Source of the DNA: Rhodoferax sp.
GTDB lineage: Bacteria > Pseudomonadota > Gammaproteobacteria > Burkholderiales > Burkholderiaceae_C
Reading direction: 5' to 3'
DNA: 18,990 nucleotides
Assembly: GCA_017880985.1 (NCBI GenBank)
Contig: JADGRK010000010.1
Span: 1 to 18,990 of the forward strand
The translations under genes and the position numbers were made by a program. The notes beneath the pieces were generated by a model. That model did not search any database and had not been told where the DNA came from. It saw only the letters and a program-made list of their open reading frames with translations. Every line of letters starts with the position of its first letter. The stretch's first letter is position 1. This document shows, piece by piece, positions 1-7,831 of the stretch.

Positions 1-1
1 C

Positions 2-271
2 CTGGATTCGCGCAAGGGCTGGCTGGAGGGGATCTGCGTCACCGGCGGCGAGCCGCTCCTGGCCGATGAGATCGAGAGCTTCCTGACCGTCATCAAGCAG
101 CGCGGGCTCCTGATCAAGCTGGACACCAACGGCTCCCGGCCCGACCGTCTGGAAGGCCTGCTGGAGGCGGGTCTTGTCGATCGCCTGGCCATGGACATCA
201 AGGCCCCCCTGGAGCGTTATCGCGAAGTGACCGGATCGAAGGTTAAAGCGGACGACATCGCCCGCAGCGCA
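2..271 (+). CDS. Radical SAM activating protein (NrdG-like), internal fragment
   Basis: The frame is open from the left edge and carries an internal stretch of a radical-SAM enzyme. CVTGGEPLL is the GGE motif that binds the methionine end of S-adenosylmethionine. It is followed by KLDTNGSRP and by AMDIKAPLERYREVTG. This combination is typical of anaerobic ribonucleotide-reductase activating proteins (NrdG2 type), which make the glycyl radical on NrdD. The CxxxCxxC cluster motif would lie to the left of the window. Family resemblance ends around Ile-Ala-Arg-Ser (257-268). Beyond this the frame runs antisense through a PRPP-synthetase-like gene to a chance stop at 482-484. The gene is therefore broken at both ends, by the window edge on the left and by the junction on the right. 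The sequence style recalls Deltaproteobacteria or Firmicutes more than the rest of the window, which is an impression only. Confidence 0.72.
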
Positions 272-502
272 TTCAGCCAGCAGCAACTCGATCAATTTTT
301 CGTTGGGCTGATTGAGTGTGCGCAGGATGACCACTTTCTCAGGCAGGCTGGGCGGCAAGCGCAACTTGATTTCGCCATCGGGAAAGCAGTGGCGTTCAAT
401 CATGGCAATATTCAGATGCGCGCCATGAGCGATGGCATTGGCGCTGGTGCGCTCATCCTCAAAATACAGCAAGACAGGTCTTGATGCGGGTTTTGATGTC
501 AT
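272..502 (-). CDS. PRPP synthetase-like protein, N-terminal fragment
   Basis: Reading down from an ATG at 502-500 gives 77 recognisable residues. They include LLYFEDERTSANAIAHGAHL, a CFPDGEIKLRLP segment matching the substrate-side FPDGE region of ribose-phosphate pyrophosphokinases, and TLNQPNEKLIELLLAE. The PNExLIELLL wording resembles archaeal-type and divergent second PRPP synthetases more than canonical bacterial Prs. The enzyme would transfer pyrophosphate from ATP to ribose 5-phosphate. Resemblance stops after LLLAE at base 272, where the next residues should be an alanine/arginine-rich helix. Roughly three quarters of the protein is missing because of the junction with the radical-SAM fragment. 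The start overlaps the stop of the upstream phosphorylase gene by one base (TGATG), indicating translational coupling. Confidence 0.7.
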
Positions 503-2100
503 CAGAACTCCACAAATACCTGCGGCACCTCATCGCTTCGGCCGATCGTATAGCCGGTCGATTTGGCGCAGGCCTGGCGTGCAAACGCCAAGTCACTCTG
601 AAACCCGGCATAAACGCGGTACAGGATGTCCCCGCTTGCTACGGCTTCCCCCAACTTGCGAAACAGGTCAACGCCGGCACCGATCACCTTGGGTGCGCCG
701 GCCAGGCGTGCAACGCGCGCCATCTGAAGATTATCGATGCCAGTCACCAGGCCCGGTGAAGTGGCGAATACATCAAACGTCAGGGCACCGAGTTGGGGGT
801 GGTTGTGATCAAACGGCTTTTGGCCTTGGGCTGCGATGATGGCTTTCATTTTGGCCAGCGCCCGACCAGAGTCCAGGATGTCGCGTGCAATGGCGAAGCC
901 ATCGCCGCCGCGCACGTCCGAATCGCATTCAATCAGGCGTCCAGCCAGCCGCAAGGATTTCTGTCGCAAATCAGCCGGTGCGCGCGGATCGTTCTCCAGC
1001 ACGCGCATCACATCACGCGCTTCGAGCACCGGGCCAATCCCGTTGCCAACCGGTTGGCGACCGTCTGTGATGACGACATCAAGCGAAAGATGAATGCGAC
1101 CGGCCACATATTCAAACAGTCGGCGCAGACGTTGCGCCTCCGGCATCGAGCGTACCTTGGCGCTCGGGCCAATCGGGATGTCGAGCACCAAATGGGTTGA
1201 TCCGGCGGCAATTTTCTTGGACAGGATGGAAGCCACCATTTGCCCCGGTGAATCAACTGCCAGTGGGCGTTCGACAGAAATCAGCACGTCGTCTGCCGGT
1301 GACAATTGGGCGCTACTACCCCAGGCCAGGCAGCCCCGGTGCTCGCGCACGATGCCCTCCAGCCTGTCAAAGGGCAACTCGACATTGGCCAATACCTCCA
1401 TCGTATCAGCGGTGCCGGCCGGCGACGTGATGGCGCGTGAAGATGTCTTGGGGCAGAGCATTCCGTTCGCCGCCACAATCGGCACCACCAGCATCGAAGT
1501 GCGGTTGCCAGGGATGCCGCCAATACAGTGTTTGTCAACCACCAGAGGCTCACGCCAGTCGAGTTTTCGGCCACTCGCCACCATCGCCTCAGCCAGAAAA
1601 TAGACCTCTTCGCGATCGAGTTCATTGCGGTTGGTGGCCACGACAAAAGCCGATAACTCAATTTTTGAATAGTGCAATTCCGCAATGTCGCGGATGATGG
1701 CCCGAAAGTCGTCACGATTGAGCCGCTCGCCGGTGATCTTGCGATGCAGCGCGCCAATCGATTCCGGCGGCTCGGCCTGCGCCACCGAGACTCTGTGGCC
1801 AGCGTTGACACCAAGCTGCAAAAAAGCGTCTTCGGACAAGCCAAGCTCGTGGCAAGCCACGATGGCAGGGTCATCGACCACGTTCAAGGTCGCCAGAATA
1901 TGCCGTCCGTTGGCGCGAACCTCGACTTTGGATAAGGCCTGAAAGCCCTCCGCCCGGTACACCGCGCAGTCCCGGTGCAGGTAGGCTACGTTTTCGCGGT
2001 AGGTGTCAATCGCCACCCGGCGCAGCGCCAGCTTGGAGGTGGCTAAATTTTCAGCTTGCGTTGCGGCGGGCAGCAACTGCTCATCAGGGGCATGACTCAT
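502..2100 (-). CDS. AMP phosphorylase / thymidine phosphorylase family protein
   Basis: This 532-residue protein belongs to the long thymidine phosphorylase family (about 500 residues) that includes archaeal AMP phosphorylase. Residues about 25-110 form the extra N-terminal domain found in AMP phosphorylases and absent from E. coli DeoA. The catalytic part shows DKHCIGGIPGNRTS (189-202) and PKTSSRAITSPAGTAD (217-232), closer to AMP phosphorylase than to DeoA. The expected reaction is phosphorolysis of AMP or a pyrimidine nucleoside to free base plus ribose 1,5-bisphosphate or (deoxy)ribose 1-phosphate; sequence alone does not settle the substrate. It is followed with a one-base overlap by a PRPP-synthetase-like gene, suggesting a salvage unit recycling ribose phosphates. 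It is separated from efp upstream by a terminator, so it likely has its own promoter within about 2101-2145. The ATG lacks a clear Shine-Dalgarno sequence. Confidence 0.85.
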   Translation of the reverse strand: MSHAPDEQLLPAATQAENLATSKLALRRVAIDTYRENVAYLHRDCAVYRAEGFQALSKVEVRANGRHILATLNVVDDPAIVACHELGLSEDAFLQLGVNAGHRVSVAQAEPPESIGALHRKITGERLNRDDFRAIIRDIAELHYSKIELSAFVVATNRNELDREEVYFLAEAMVASGRKLDWREPLVVDKHCIGGIPGNRTSMLVVPIVAANGMLCPKTSSRAITSPAGTADTMEVLANVELPFDRLEGIVREHRGCLAWGSSAQLSPADDVLISVERPLAVDSPGQMVASILSKKIAAGSTHLVLDIPIGPSAKVRSMPEAQRLRRLFEYVAGRIHLSLDVVITDGRQPVGNGIGPVLEARDVMRVLENDPRAPADLRQKSLRLAGRLIECDSDVRGGDGFAIARDILDSGRALAKMKAIIAAQGQKPFDHNHPQLGALTFDVFATSPGLVTGIDNLQMARVARLAGAPKVIGAGVDLFRKLGEAVASGDILYRVYAGFQSDLAFARQACAKSTGYTIGRSDEVPQVFVEF

Positions 2101-2140
2101 CGTAATAGCCTACACCGGTTTGCCGTGTCCGGTCCACGGA

Positions 2141-2170
2141 AAATAAAAAAGGCTTCTCGGAGAAGCCTTT
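2141..2170 (-). terminator. Rho-independent terminator of efp
   Basis: A perfect 10-bp stem (2148-2157 paired with 2161-2170) has a three-base loop. On the minus strand it is followed by a T-rich run (TTTTTTATTT, reading 2150 down to 2141). It lies 20 bases past the efp stop and before the phosphorylase gene, so it should end the earP-efp transcript. Confidence 0.9.
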
Positions 2171-2190
2171 CTTGTTCAAGATGGTTTGTA

Positions 2191-2745
2191 TTAAACGCGT
2201 TTGCGGTACTCGCCGGTACGGGTATCAATCTCGACCTTGTCGCCCTGCGCTACAAAAATGGGCACACCAACGTTAAAGCCGGTGGAAATCTTGGCCGGCT
2301 TGAGCACCTTGCCGGAGGTGTCACCCTTGACGGCGGGTTCGGTCCAGGTGATTTCGCGCACCACGCTGGTGGGCATTTCGACCGAGATGGCTTTCCCGTC
2401 GTAGAACACCACTTCGAGTTCCATGCCGTCTTCGAGGTAGTTCAGCGAGTCGCCCATATTCTCGGCTTCGACTTCGTACTGGTTAAAGTCGGCATCCATG
2501 CAGATGTACATTGGCTCGGCAAAATAGGAGTAGGTGCAATCCTTTTTCTCCAGAATGACCTGCTCCAGCTTGTCGTCGGCCTTGTACACCACTTCGGTGT
2601 TGAAGTTGGCGATCAGGCTTTTGAGCTTCATGCGCACGGTGGAAGAGTTGCGGCCGCCGCGGCTGTATTCGGTCCTGAGCACCACCATCGGGTCTTTGCC
2701 GTACATGATGACATTACCAGCGCGAATTTCTTGTGCAGTTTTCAT
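2191..2745 (-). CDS. efp: Translation elongation factor P
   Basis: The 184-residue length is standard for EF-P, which binds between the ribosomal P and E sites and relieves stalling at consecutive prolines. The start MKTAQEIRAGNVI and the end SGKVLKPAKISTGFNVGVPIFV..DTRTGEYRKRV match the family throughout. The tip loop of domain I reads EYSRGGRNSS, placing arginine at position 32. That is the residue rhamnosylated in the EarP branch of the family, whereas the beta-lysylated branch has lysine at about 34. The preceding minus-strand gene is earP, and the 90-base gap is consistent with one transcript. No strong Shine-Dalgarno sequence is visible before the ATG. A short inverted repeat (CCGGA..TCCGG, about 2795-2812) lies in the leader, with no evident function. 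Confidence 0.97.
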   Translation of the reverse strand: MKTAQEIRAGNVIMYGKDPMVVLRTEYSRGGRNSSTVRMKLKSLIANFNTEVVYKADDKLEQVILEKKDCTYSYFAEPMYICMDADFNQYEVEAENMGDSLNYLEDGMELEVVFYDGKAISVEMPTSVVREITWTEPAVKGDTSGKVLKPAKISTGFNVGVPIFVAQGDKVEIDTRTGEYRKRV

Positions 2746-2835
2746 AGCGATTGTGTGAAGGTTGGCCGCTAATTTGCGCGGCGAGGGCGGGAGCTCCGGA
2801 CAGAATTCCGGTCGAGTTCCGCAAAGCCTTGGATT

Positions 2836-3972
2836 TTAACGTTTTTTCAAAGCAAATTTAATGAGCTGCGTGACAAGATCATCGTACTGGTGTTGTTCCG
2901 AGCGCGCGTTGATGACGGTTTTTTGCCATTCTGCCAGTGCCGGTGCCGGCAATTTCGATTGATTTTTGTCGCTTTCAGCGTTCAGCTCCTGGACGGCGTT
3001 CCAACGATAGTGAAAAGCCCGCAGCGATGGCGGTGCCTTCAGCAGGTCCAAAAATGCATCAAGTTTGGCGTGATGCGCGTCGTCCTGTTGCGGATAAATT
3101 TGCCAGATGAAAGCTTGGCCAGCCCACAAAGCGCGTACCAGCGAGTCTTCTCCGCGTACAAAATTCAGGTCACAAGTCCACAGCAGGTGATCAAAGTCGT
3201 CTTGGGTGAGCGCTGGAAGATAGGAAAATGATAGCGCTTTACCCTTGTTCCATAAGGGATTGATCCTTGTCTTATGTTTAATGCAGGCTTTGACGGCGTT
3301 CGTGGCGCGTCCGCTGGTGACCAGCAGACGAGTCGATGGTGTGTCGTCGGCGAGTTGGCTCAGCAGTTCGCCCAGTGCCGCTGGTTCGTAGCAAAACAGC
3401 GACACCAAACGTTCACCCCGCCACTCGATGCCCTGTTGCCCTAGCCAGGTGGCGCGGTTAAAGCGGGTTTGACGGCTTGCCAGATCGGGTTCGCGCAGCA
3501 GACCGCCGGTCCCGGCGCTGAAGCCAGGGTAGAAAAAGTACTTTGTCAGGCCGATTCCCGGCCCCGTCGTGACCGGTGAGGGCAGGCCATGGCTGCGCTC
3601 CACAAAACCCTCGGCGCTCAGGTGTTCCAGGTTAATCCATATGCATTTTAGGCCTCTATCCGCGGTCCAGAAAGCGTAAGAAGCTATGAATTCAGGAGCA
3701 ATCTGGCAACCAAAAGTTTCAACCAGAATGTCACCTGGGACTAAATTTCCGGTCTGGATCGGCTGCGTCCAGGGCCGGACTTCCACACCCGGCGCGCCTT
3801 CGGGAGCCATCCAGTCCAGCGCGCTGGCATCGTCGACCCACAAACGAACCCGTTCGCCGCGTGCCGCCAAACCGACCGCCAGACGCCAGCCCACGCCGAT
3901 GTCACCGAAGTTGTCGATGACTTTGCAAAAGATGTCCCAAAGTTTTCCTGTTTCCACGCCTGAATTGTCCAC
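2836..3972 (-). CDS. earP: EF-P arginine rhamnosyltransferase EarP
   Basis: This 378-residue protein transfers rhamnose from dTDP-rhamnose to Arg32 of EF-P in the cytoplasm (EarP family, formerly DUF2331; GT-B fold). The N-terminus has WDIFCKVIDNFGDIGVGWRLA. Asp20 and Asp24 correspond to the catalytically important Asp13 and Asp17 of Pseudomonas EarP. Near the C-terminus, NFVRGEDS (270-277) carries the conserved Arg273, Glu275 and Asp276 that contact the sugar nucleotide. Efp follows on the same strand. The start chosen is a GTG at 3972-3970; a second in-frame GTG at 3957-3955 would give a five-residue shorter protein with equal family agreement, and neither has a clear Shine-Dalgarno sequence. 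With the 3972 start only 11 bases separate it from the divergent uvrC start, so its promoter must lie inside uvrC. Confidence 0.93.
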   Translation of the reverse strand: MDNSGVETGKLWDIFCKVIDNFGDIGVGWRLAVGLAARGERVRLWVDDASALDWMAPEGAPGVEVRPWTQPIQTGNLVPGDILVETFGCQIAPEFIASYAFWTADRGLKCIWINLEHLSAEGFVERSHGLPSPVTTGPGIGLTKYFFYPGFSAGTGGLLREPDLASRQTRFNRATWLGQQGIEWRGERLVSLFCYEPAALGELLSQLADDTPSTRLLVTSGRATNAVKACIKHKTRINPLWNKGKALSFSYLPALTQDDFDHLLWTCDLNFVRGEDSLVRALWAGQAFIWQIYPQQDDAHHAKLDAFLDLLKAPPSLRAFHYRWNAVQELNAESDKNQSKLPAPALAEWQKTVINARSEQHQYDDLVTQLIKFALKKR

Positions 3973-3983
3973 AATACGCAGCT

Positions 3984-5984
3984 ATGACTGTTTTGCCTGA
4001 TTCCCCAGCACCTGAACCCGGCGCGTCCACCGAGCCCTCGGAGCGGTCCGCGTACCCTGAACAACTGCTCAGCGACGTGGCCAGTTTGCCGTCGCTGCCG
4101 GGTGTCTATCGCTACCTCGATGCCGAGGGTGCCGTGCTGTATGTCGGCAAGGCGATCAATTTGAAGAAGCGGGTGGCGAGCTACTTCCAGAAGAACCACG
4201 GTGGCACCCGGATCGGCCACATGGTGAGCAAAATTGCCCGCCTGGAAACCACGGTCGTGCGCTCGGAAGCTGAGGCGCTGCTGCTGGAAAACAACCTCAT
4301 CAAGACGCTCAGCCCAAAGTACAACATCCTGTTCCGGGATGACAAGAGCTATCCCTATTTGAAGATGAGCGGTGCCAGTGCATCGGCCAATCTGGCAACC
4401 AGTTTCCCGAGGGTGTCGTATTACCGGGGTGCAGTGGAGAAAAAGCATCGCTATTTCGGGCCCTACCCCAGTGCCTGGGCCGTGAAGGAAGCGATCTTGT
4501 TGATGCAAAAGGTGTTTCACCTGCGCACCTGCGAAGACCCGGTGTTCAACAACCGAACCCGTCCCTGCTTGCTGTACCAGATCAAACGTTGCTCGGCACC
4601 TTGTGTCGGGCATATTTCTGTGGCCGACTATGCACAGGACGTGGCTAATGCCGAGCGCTTCTTGCGTGGTGATGCCCGTCAGGTGATGGATGCGCTGGAG
4701 GCTCGCATGATGGCGCACGCTGATCGCATGGAATTTGAGCAGGCCGCAGAGTTGCGCGACCGGGTGGCGGCTCTGTCGAACGTGCTGCACCAGCAGTCGG
4801 TCGATAACGTGTCTGATCGCGACGTGGATATTCTGGCCGTGAAAGTGCAGGGCGGGCGCGCCTGCGTCAATCTGGCCATGGTGCGCGGTGGTCGTCACCT
4901 GGGGGATCGGCCCTATTTCCCGGCTCATGTGGAAGACGCCACCGGGGTGTACAGCGAGACGGTTGAAGGTACCGACGCAGCATCTCCCGTACCCTCGGTT
5001 GAGGCCCAGGTGCTGGAAGCCTTTGTCGCCCAGCACTACCTGAACGTGCCAGTACCACCGTCGCTGGTCGTGAGCGAGCCAGTGAACAAAGATCTGCTCA
5101 ATGCACTGTCAATCCAATCGGGAACCAGGGTAACTGCCGTTCATCAACCGCGTGAACAACGCCGCGTCTGGCTGGAAATGGCACAGACCAATGCCGGTTT
5201 GCAGCTGGCCCGGTTGCTGGCTGAAGAAGGTTCACAGCAGGCCCGGACCCGGGCGCTGGCTGAAGCACTCGACTTGACACTGGACGATTTGGCGACGCTG
5301 CGGGTCGAATGCTTTGACATTTCCCACACGGCAGGTGAGGCAACGCAGGCTTCATGTGTGGTGTTTCACCACCACAAAATGCAAAACGCCGAGTACCGTC
5401 GTTTTTCTATCGACAACATCACGCCGGGTGACGATTACGCCGCCATGCGCCAAGTATTGCTGCGTCGCTACGCCAAGCTGGCCGAAGTTTTGCAGGAGGC
5501 CAGGCAGAGCGGCCAAACGCCTGCCGGCACGGGCCGCTTGCCTGATCTGGTACTGGTGGATGGTGGCAAAGGGCAGGTCGCGATGGCGCGCGAGGTGTTT
5601 GAGCAACTGGGCTTGGACCTGTCGCTGATCGTGGGGGTTGAGAAAGGCGAGGGGCGCAAGGTCGGGCTGGAAGAATTGGTGTTTGCCGATGGCCGCGAGA
5701 AAGTCTATCTGGGCAAGGACTCGGCCGCCTTGATGTTGGTGGCCCAAATTCGTGATGAGGCACACCGTTTTGCCATTACCGGGATGCGAGCCAAAAGAGC
5801 CAAGATGCGCATGAACGGTGGCAAGCTGGAAGAAATTCCTGGCATTGGCCCAAAGCGGCGCGCCAAACTCTTGCAGCATTTCGGTGGCGTGCGCGGCGTG
5901 GCGCTGGCCGGCGTTGAAGACATGGCGACGGTGGCAGGCATCTCACGCGAGTTGGCCGAGGAAATATACCGGGCCCTGCATTGA
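3984..5984 (+). CDS. uvrC: Excinuclease ABC subunit C (UvrC)
   Basis: UvrC makes the dual incisions flanking bulky DNA lesions in nucleotide excision repair, with UvrA and UvrB. The 666 residues show the whole architecture. The GIY-YIG nuclease starts at GVYRYLD (40-46) with LYVGKA (52-57). A four-cysteine set at Cys183, 195, 203 and 207 matches the reported Fe-S cluster ligands of E. coli UvrC. The UvrB-binding UVR motif spans about 233-267. The RNase H-like second nuclease has FDISH (Asp445), VDGGKGQ (Asp526) and DEAHRF (His594). The C-terminus has helix-hairpin-helix motifs (IPGIGPKRRAKLL and the following repeat). It has about 20 more residues before the GIY motif than E. coli UvrC, rich in Pro, Ser and Glu and without a better internal start. 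PgsA follows, a conserved pairing. Its promoter likely overlaps earP. Confidence 0.97.
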   Translation: MTVLPDSPAPEPGASTEPSERSAYPEQLLSDVASLPSLPGVYRYLDAEGAVLYVGKAINLKKRVASYFQKNHGGTRIGHMVSKIARLETTVVRSEAEALLLENNLIKTLSPKYNILFRDDKSYPYLKMSGASASANLATSFPRVSYYRGAVEKKHRYFGPYPSAWAVKEAILLMQKVFHLRTCEDPVFNNRTRPCLLYQIKRCSAPCVGHISVADYAQDVANAERFLRGDARQVMDALEARMMAHADRMEFEQAAELRDRVAALSNVLHQQSVDNVSDRDVDILAVKVQGGRACVNLAMVRGGRHLGDRPYFPAHVEDATGVYSETVEGTDAASPVPSVEAQVLEAFVAQHYLNVPVPPSLVVSEPVNKDLLNALSIQSGTRVTAVHQPREQRRVWLEMAQTNAGLQLARLLAEEGSQQARTRALAEALDLTLDDLATLRVECFDISHTAGEATQASCVVFHHHKMQNAEYRRFSIDNITPGDDYAAMRQVLLRRYAKLAEVLQEARQSGQTPAGTGRLPDLVLVDGGKGQVAMAREVFEQLGLDLSLIVGVEKGEGRKVGLEELVFADGREKVYLGKDSAALMLVAQIRDEAHRFAITGMRAKRAKMRMNGGKLEEIPGIGPKRRAKLLQHFGGVRGVALAGVEDMATVAGISRELAEEIYRALH

Positions 5985-6028
5985 TCCGGTGGACTCGATC
6001 GGCGGCTGGCCCGTGCCACAATCAAGCC

Positions 6029-6595
6029 ATGTTTTTCAATCTTCCGACTCTCATGACCTGGGCTCGCATCGTTGCCATCCCCCTGATCGTCGGTGTGTTT
6101 TACCTGCCGGTTGAGCCCGCCACCCGCAACCTGGTGGCGACCATCATGTTTGTGGTGTTTGCGGCCACCGACTGGCTCGATGGATTTCTGGCACGCAAGC
6201 TCAATCAGGTATCTTCGTTTGGCGCGTTTCTGGATCCGGTGGCGGACAAGTTTCTGGTGTCTGCCTGCGTGCTGGTGCTGGTGCATCTGGGACGTGCCGA
6301 TGTCTTTGTAGCGCTCATCATCATTGGCCGCGAAATTGCGATCTCTGCCCTGCGGGAATGGATGGCGCAGATTGGCGCTTCCAGAAGCGTAGCGGTGCAC
6401 ATGATCGGCAAGCTCAAGACCGTTGTGCAAATGGTGGCCATTCCATTTTTATTGTTTGACGGTAAGTTATTAGGTGTTATTGACACCCATCTTTGGGGTG
6501 TCTGGTTGATCTGGATTGCGGCCGTGATGACGGTCTGGTCGATGGTCTATTACCTGCAAAAGGCCCTGCCTGAAATTCGGGCGCGGGCCAAGTGA
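6029..6595 (+). CDS. pgsA: CDP-diacylglycerol-glycerol-3-phosphate 3-phosphatidyltransferase
   Basis: PgsA makes phosphatidylglycerol phosphate, the committed step to phosphatidylglycerol and cardiolipin, at the inner membrane. The 188 residues contain the complete CDP-alcohol phosphotransferase signature: Asp48, Asp51-Gly52, Ala55-Arg56, Gly65, Asp69 and Asp73 in ATDWLDGFLAR..GAFLDPVADK. Several hydrophobic segments flank it (about 11-28, 34-47, 75-93, 135-150 and 158-176). An in-frame TTG at 5981 would lengthen the protein by 16 residues, but they are unlike the family. The ATG at 6029 gives the usual MFFNLPTLMTWARI start. It lies 44 bases after uvrC and is probably co-transcribed with it. 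Confidence 0.95.
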   Translation: MFFNLPTLMTWARIVAIPLIVGVFYLPVEPATRNLVATIMFVVFAATDWLDGFLARKLNQVSSFGAFLDPVADKFLVSACVLVLVHLGRADVFVALIIIGREIAISALREWMAQIGASRSVAVHMIGKLKTVVQMVAIPFLLFDGKLLGVIDTHLWGVWLIWIAAVMTVWSMVYYLQKALPEIRARAK

Positions 6596-6608
6596 AATGG
6601 AGCCTTTT

Positions 6609-7712
6609 ATGAGCAGAAAAAGAATCGCTGTCATCGCCGGCGATGGTATTGGCAAGGAAGTAATGCCCGAGGGCGTTCGTGTCATGGACGCTGCGGCGCG
6701 CAAATTCGGCCTTGATCTGGAGTTTGATCACTTCGATTTTTCCAGTTGGGACTACTTTGAGAAGCACGGAAAAATGTTGCCTGACGACTGGAAAGACCAG
6801 ATTGCCGGTCATGATGCGATTTATTTTGGAGCGGTCGGTTGGCCCGAAAAAATTCAGGATCATGTCTCTCTGTGGGGTTCCCTGCTGCTATTTCGCCGCG
6901 AGTTCGACCAGTATGTGAACCTGAGACCTGTGCGCCTGATGCCGGGCATTATTGCGCCGGTGGTGCGACGCGATGGCAGCCGGCGCGAGCCGGGTGAGAT
7001 CGATATGGTCATCGTGCGAGAAAACACCGAAGGCGAGTACTCCAGCGTCGGCGGACGCATGTATCCCGGCACTGAGCGCGAGATCGTGCTACAGGAAACC
7101 GTGATGTCACGCATTGGTGTGGATCGGGTGCTGAAGTTTGCCTTTGAGTTGGCCCAGTCCCGTCCCAGGAAGCATCTGACGAGCGCTACAAAATCCAATG
7201 GCATTGCCATCACGATGCCATATTGGGATGAGCGCGTTGCGGAAATGGCAAAGGCTTATCCGGGCGTGAGAGTGGATAAATTCCACATTGACATCCTTTG
7301 CGCACACTTTGTGCAACGTCCTGATTTTTTCGATGTGGTCGTGGCAAGCAATCTCTTTGGCGATATTCTGAGCGACCTGGGACCGGCCTGCACTGGCACG
7401 ATTGGCATCGCGCCGAGTGCCAATCTCAATCCCGAGCGCAAGTTCCCCTCACTTTTTGAACCGATTCATGGCTCAGCACCGGATATTGCGGGCAAGGGGG
7501 TTGCCAATCCGATTGGTCAAATCTGGAGCGGTGCACTGATGCTTGATTTTCTGGGCTACAGAGAAGCGCACGATGCTGTCCTGGCGGCGATTGAAAAAGT
7601 GCTGGATCCTCAAAGCGGTGCACCGCGCACGCCGGATCTGGGCGGTACGGCGAGTACCAAAGATGTCGGGTTGGCCGTTGCCGCTGTGCTTGAATCCTCA
7701 GCGACTTTGTAA
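6609..7712 (+). CDS. Tartrate dehydrogenase/decarboxylase or D-malate dehydrogenase
   Basis: This 367-residue member of the NAD-dependent beta-decarboxylating dehydrogenases (isocitrate/isopropylmalate superfamily) is of the TtuC/DmlA branch. The N-terminal GDGIGKEV (11-18), NLRPVRLMPG, DMVIVRENTEGEYSSVGGR, the catalytic Lys195 in TSATKSNG, a metal-binding Asp in HIDIL and the pair in ASNLFGDILSDLGP are all present. So are the NAD-binding FEPIHGSAPDIAGKGVANPIG motifs. It oxidises tartrate, D-malate or related 2-hydroxy dicarboxylates, some with decarboxylation; sequence does not settle the preferred substrate. The start at 6609 is preferred over the ATG at 6597 because GGAG at 6599-6602 sits six bases before it and the family begins just ahead of the IAVIAGDGIG strand. 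It follows pgsA by 13 bases, so it may be in the same transcript although functionally unrelated. Confidence 0.9.
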   Translation: MSRKRIAVIAGDGIGKEVMPEGVRVMDAAARKFGLDLEFDHFDFSSWDYFEKHGKMLPDDWKDQIAGHDAIYFGAVGWPEKIQDHVSLWGSLLLFRREFDQYVNLRPVRLMPGIIAPVVRRDGSRREPGEIDMVIVRENTEGEYSSVGGRMYPGTEREIVLQETVMSRIGVDRVLKFAFELAQSRPRKHLTSATKSNGIAITMPYWDERVAEMAKAYPGVRVDKFHIDILCAHFVQRPDFFDVVVASNLFGDILSDLGPACTGTIGIAPSANLNPERKFPSLFEPIHGSAPDIAGKGVANPIGQIWSGALMLDFLGYREAHDAVLAAIEKVLDPQSGAPRTPDLGGTASTKDVGLAVAAVLESSATL

Positions 7713-7743
7713 GCGTGTGTTATTTATCTGCTTATCTGAAAAT

Positions 7744-7772
7744 CTGCCAGCCATTAGCTTGTGATGGGGCAG
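7744..7772. other. Hairpin downstream of the dehydrogenase gene
   Basis: CTGCC (7744-7748) and CCAT (7751-7754) pair with ATGG (7764-7767) and GGCAG (7768-7772), with a two-base bulge and a nine-base loop. It lies 31 bases past the dehydrogenase stop and has no T run, so it could stabilise the 3' end rather than terminate. The rest of the 225-base gap holds only the HU promoter and leader. Confidence 0.45.
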
Positions 7773-7831
7773 TACAGACCGTAAAACCGACTAGAATTTG
7801 CGTCCGCACTGCTTTAAATCTGCACACCTTG

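Noticed and set aside
2056..2772. Plus-strand open frame of 238 codons
   Set aside because: It is antisense to efp and crosses the efp terminator. It has no domain resemblance.
3741..5036. Minus-strand open frame of 431 codons
   Set aside because: It runs antisense through uvrC and out of frame through the start of earP, both of which have full family motifs. Its translation is His/Gln/Arg-rich without recognisable domains.
5981..6028. TTG start extending pgsA by 16 residues
   Set aside because: The added residues do not match the family; the ATG at 6029 gives the usual PgsA N-terminus.
5705..6430. Minus-strand open frame of 241 codons
   Set aside because: It is antisense to the uvrC 3' end and pgsA, both strongly supported.
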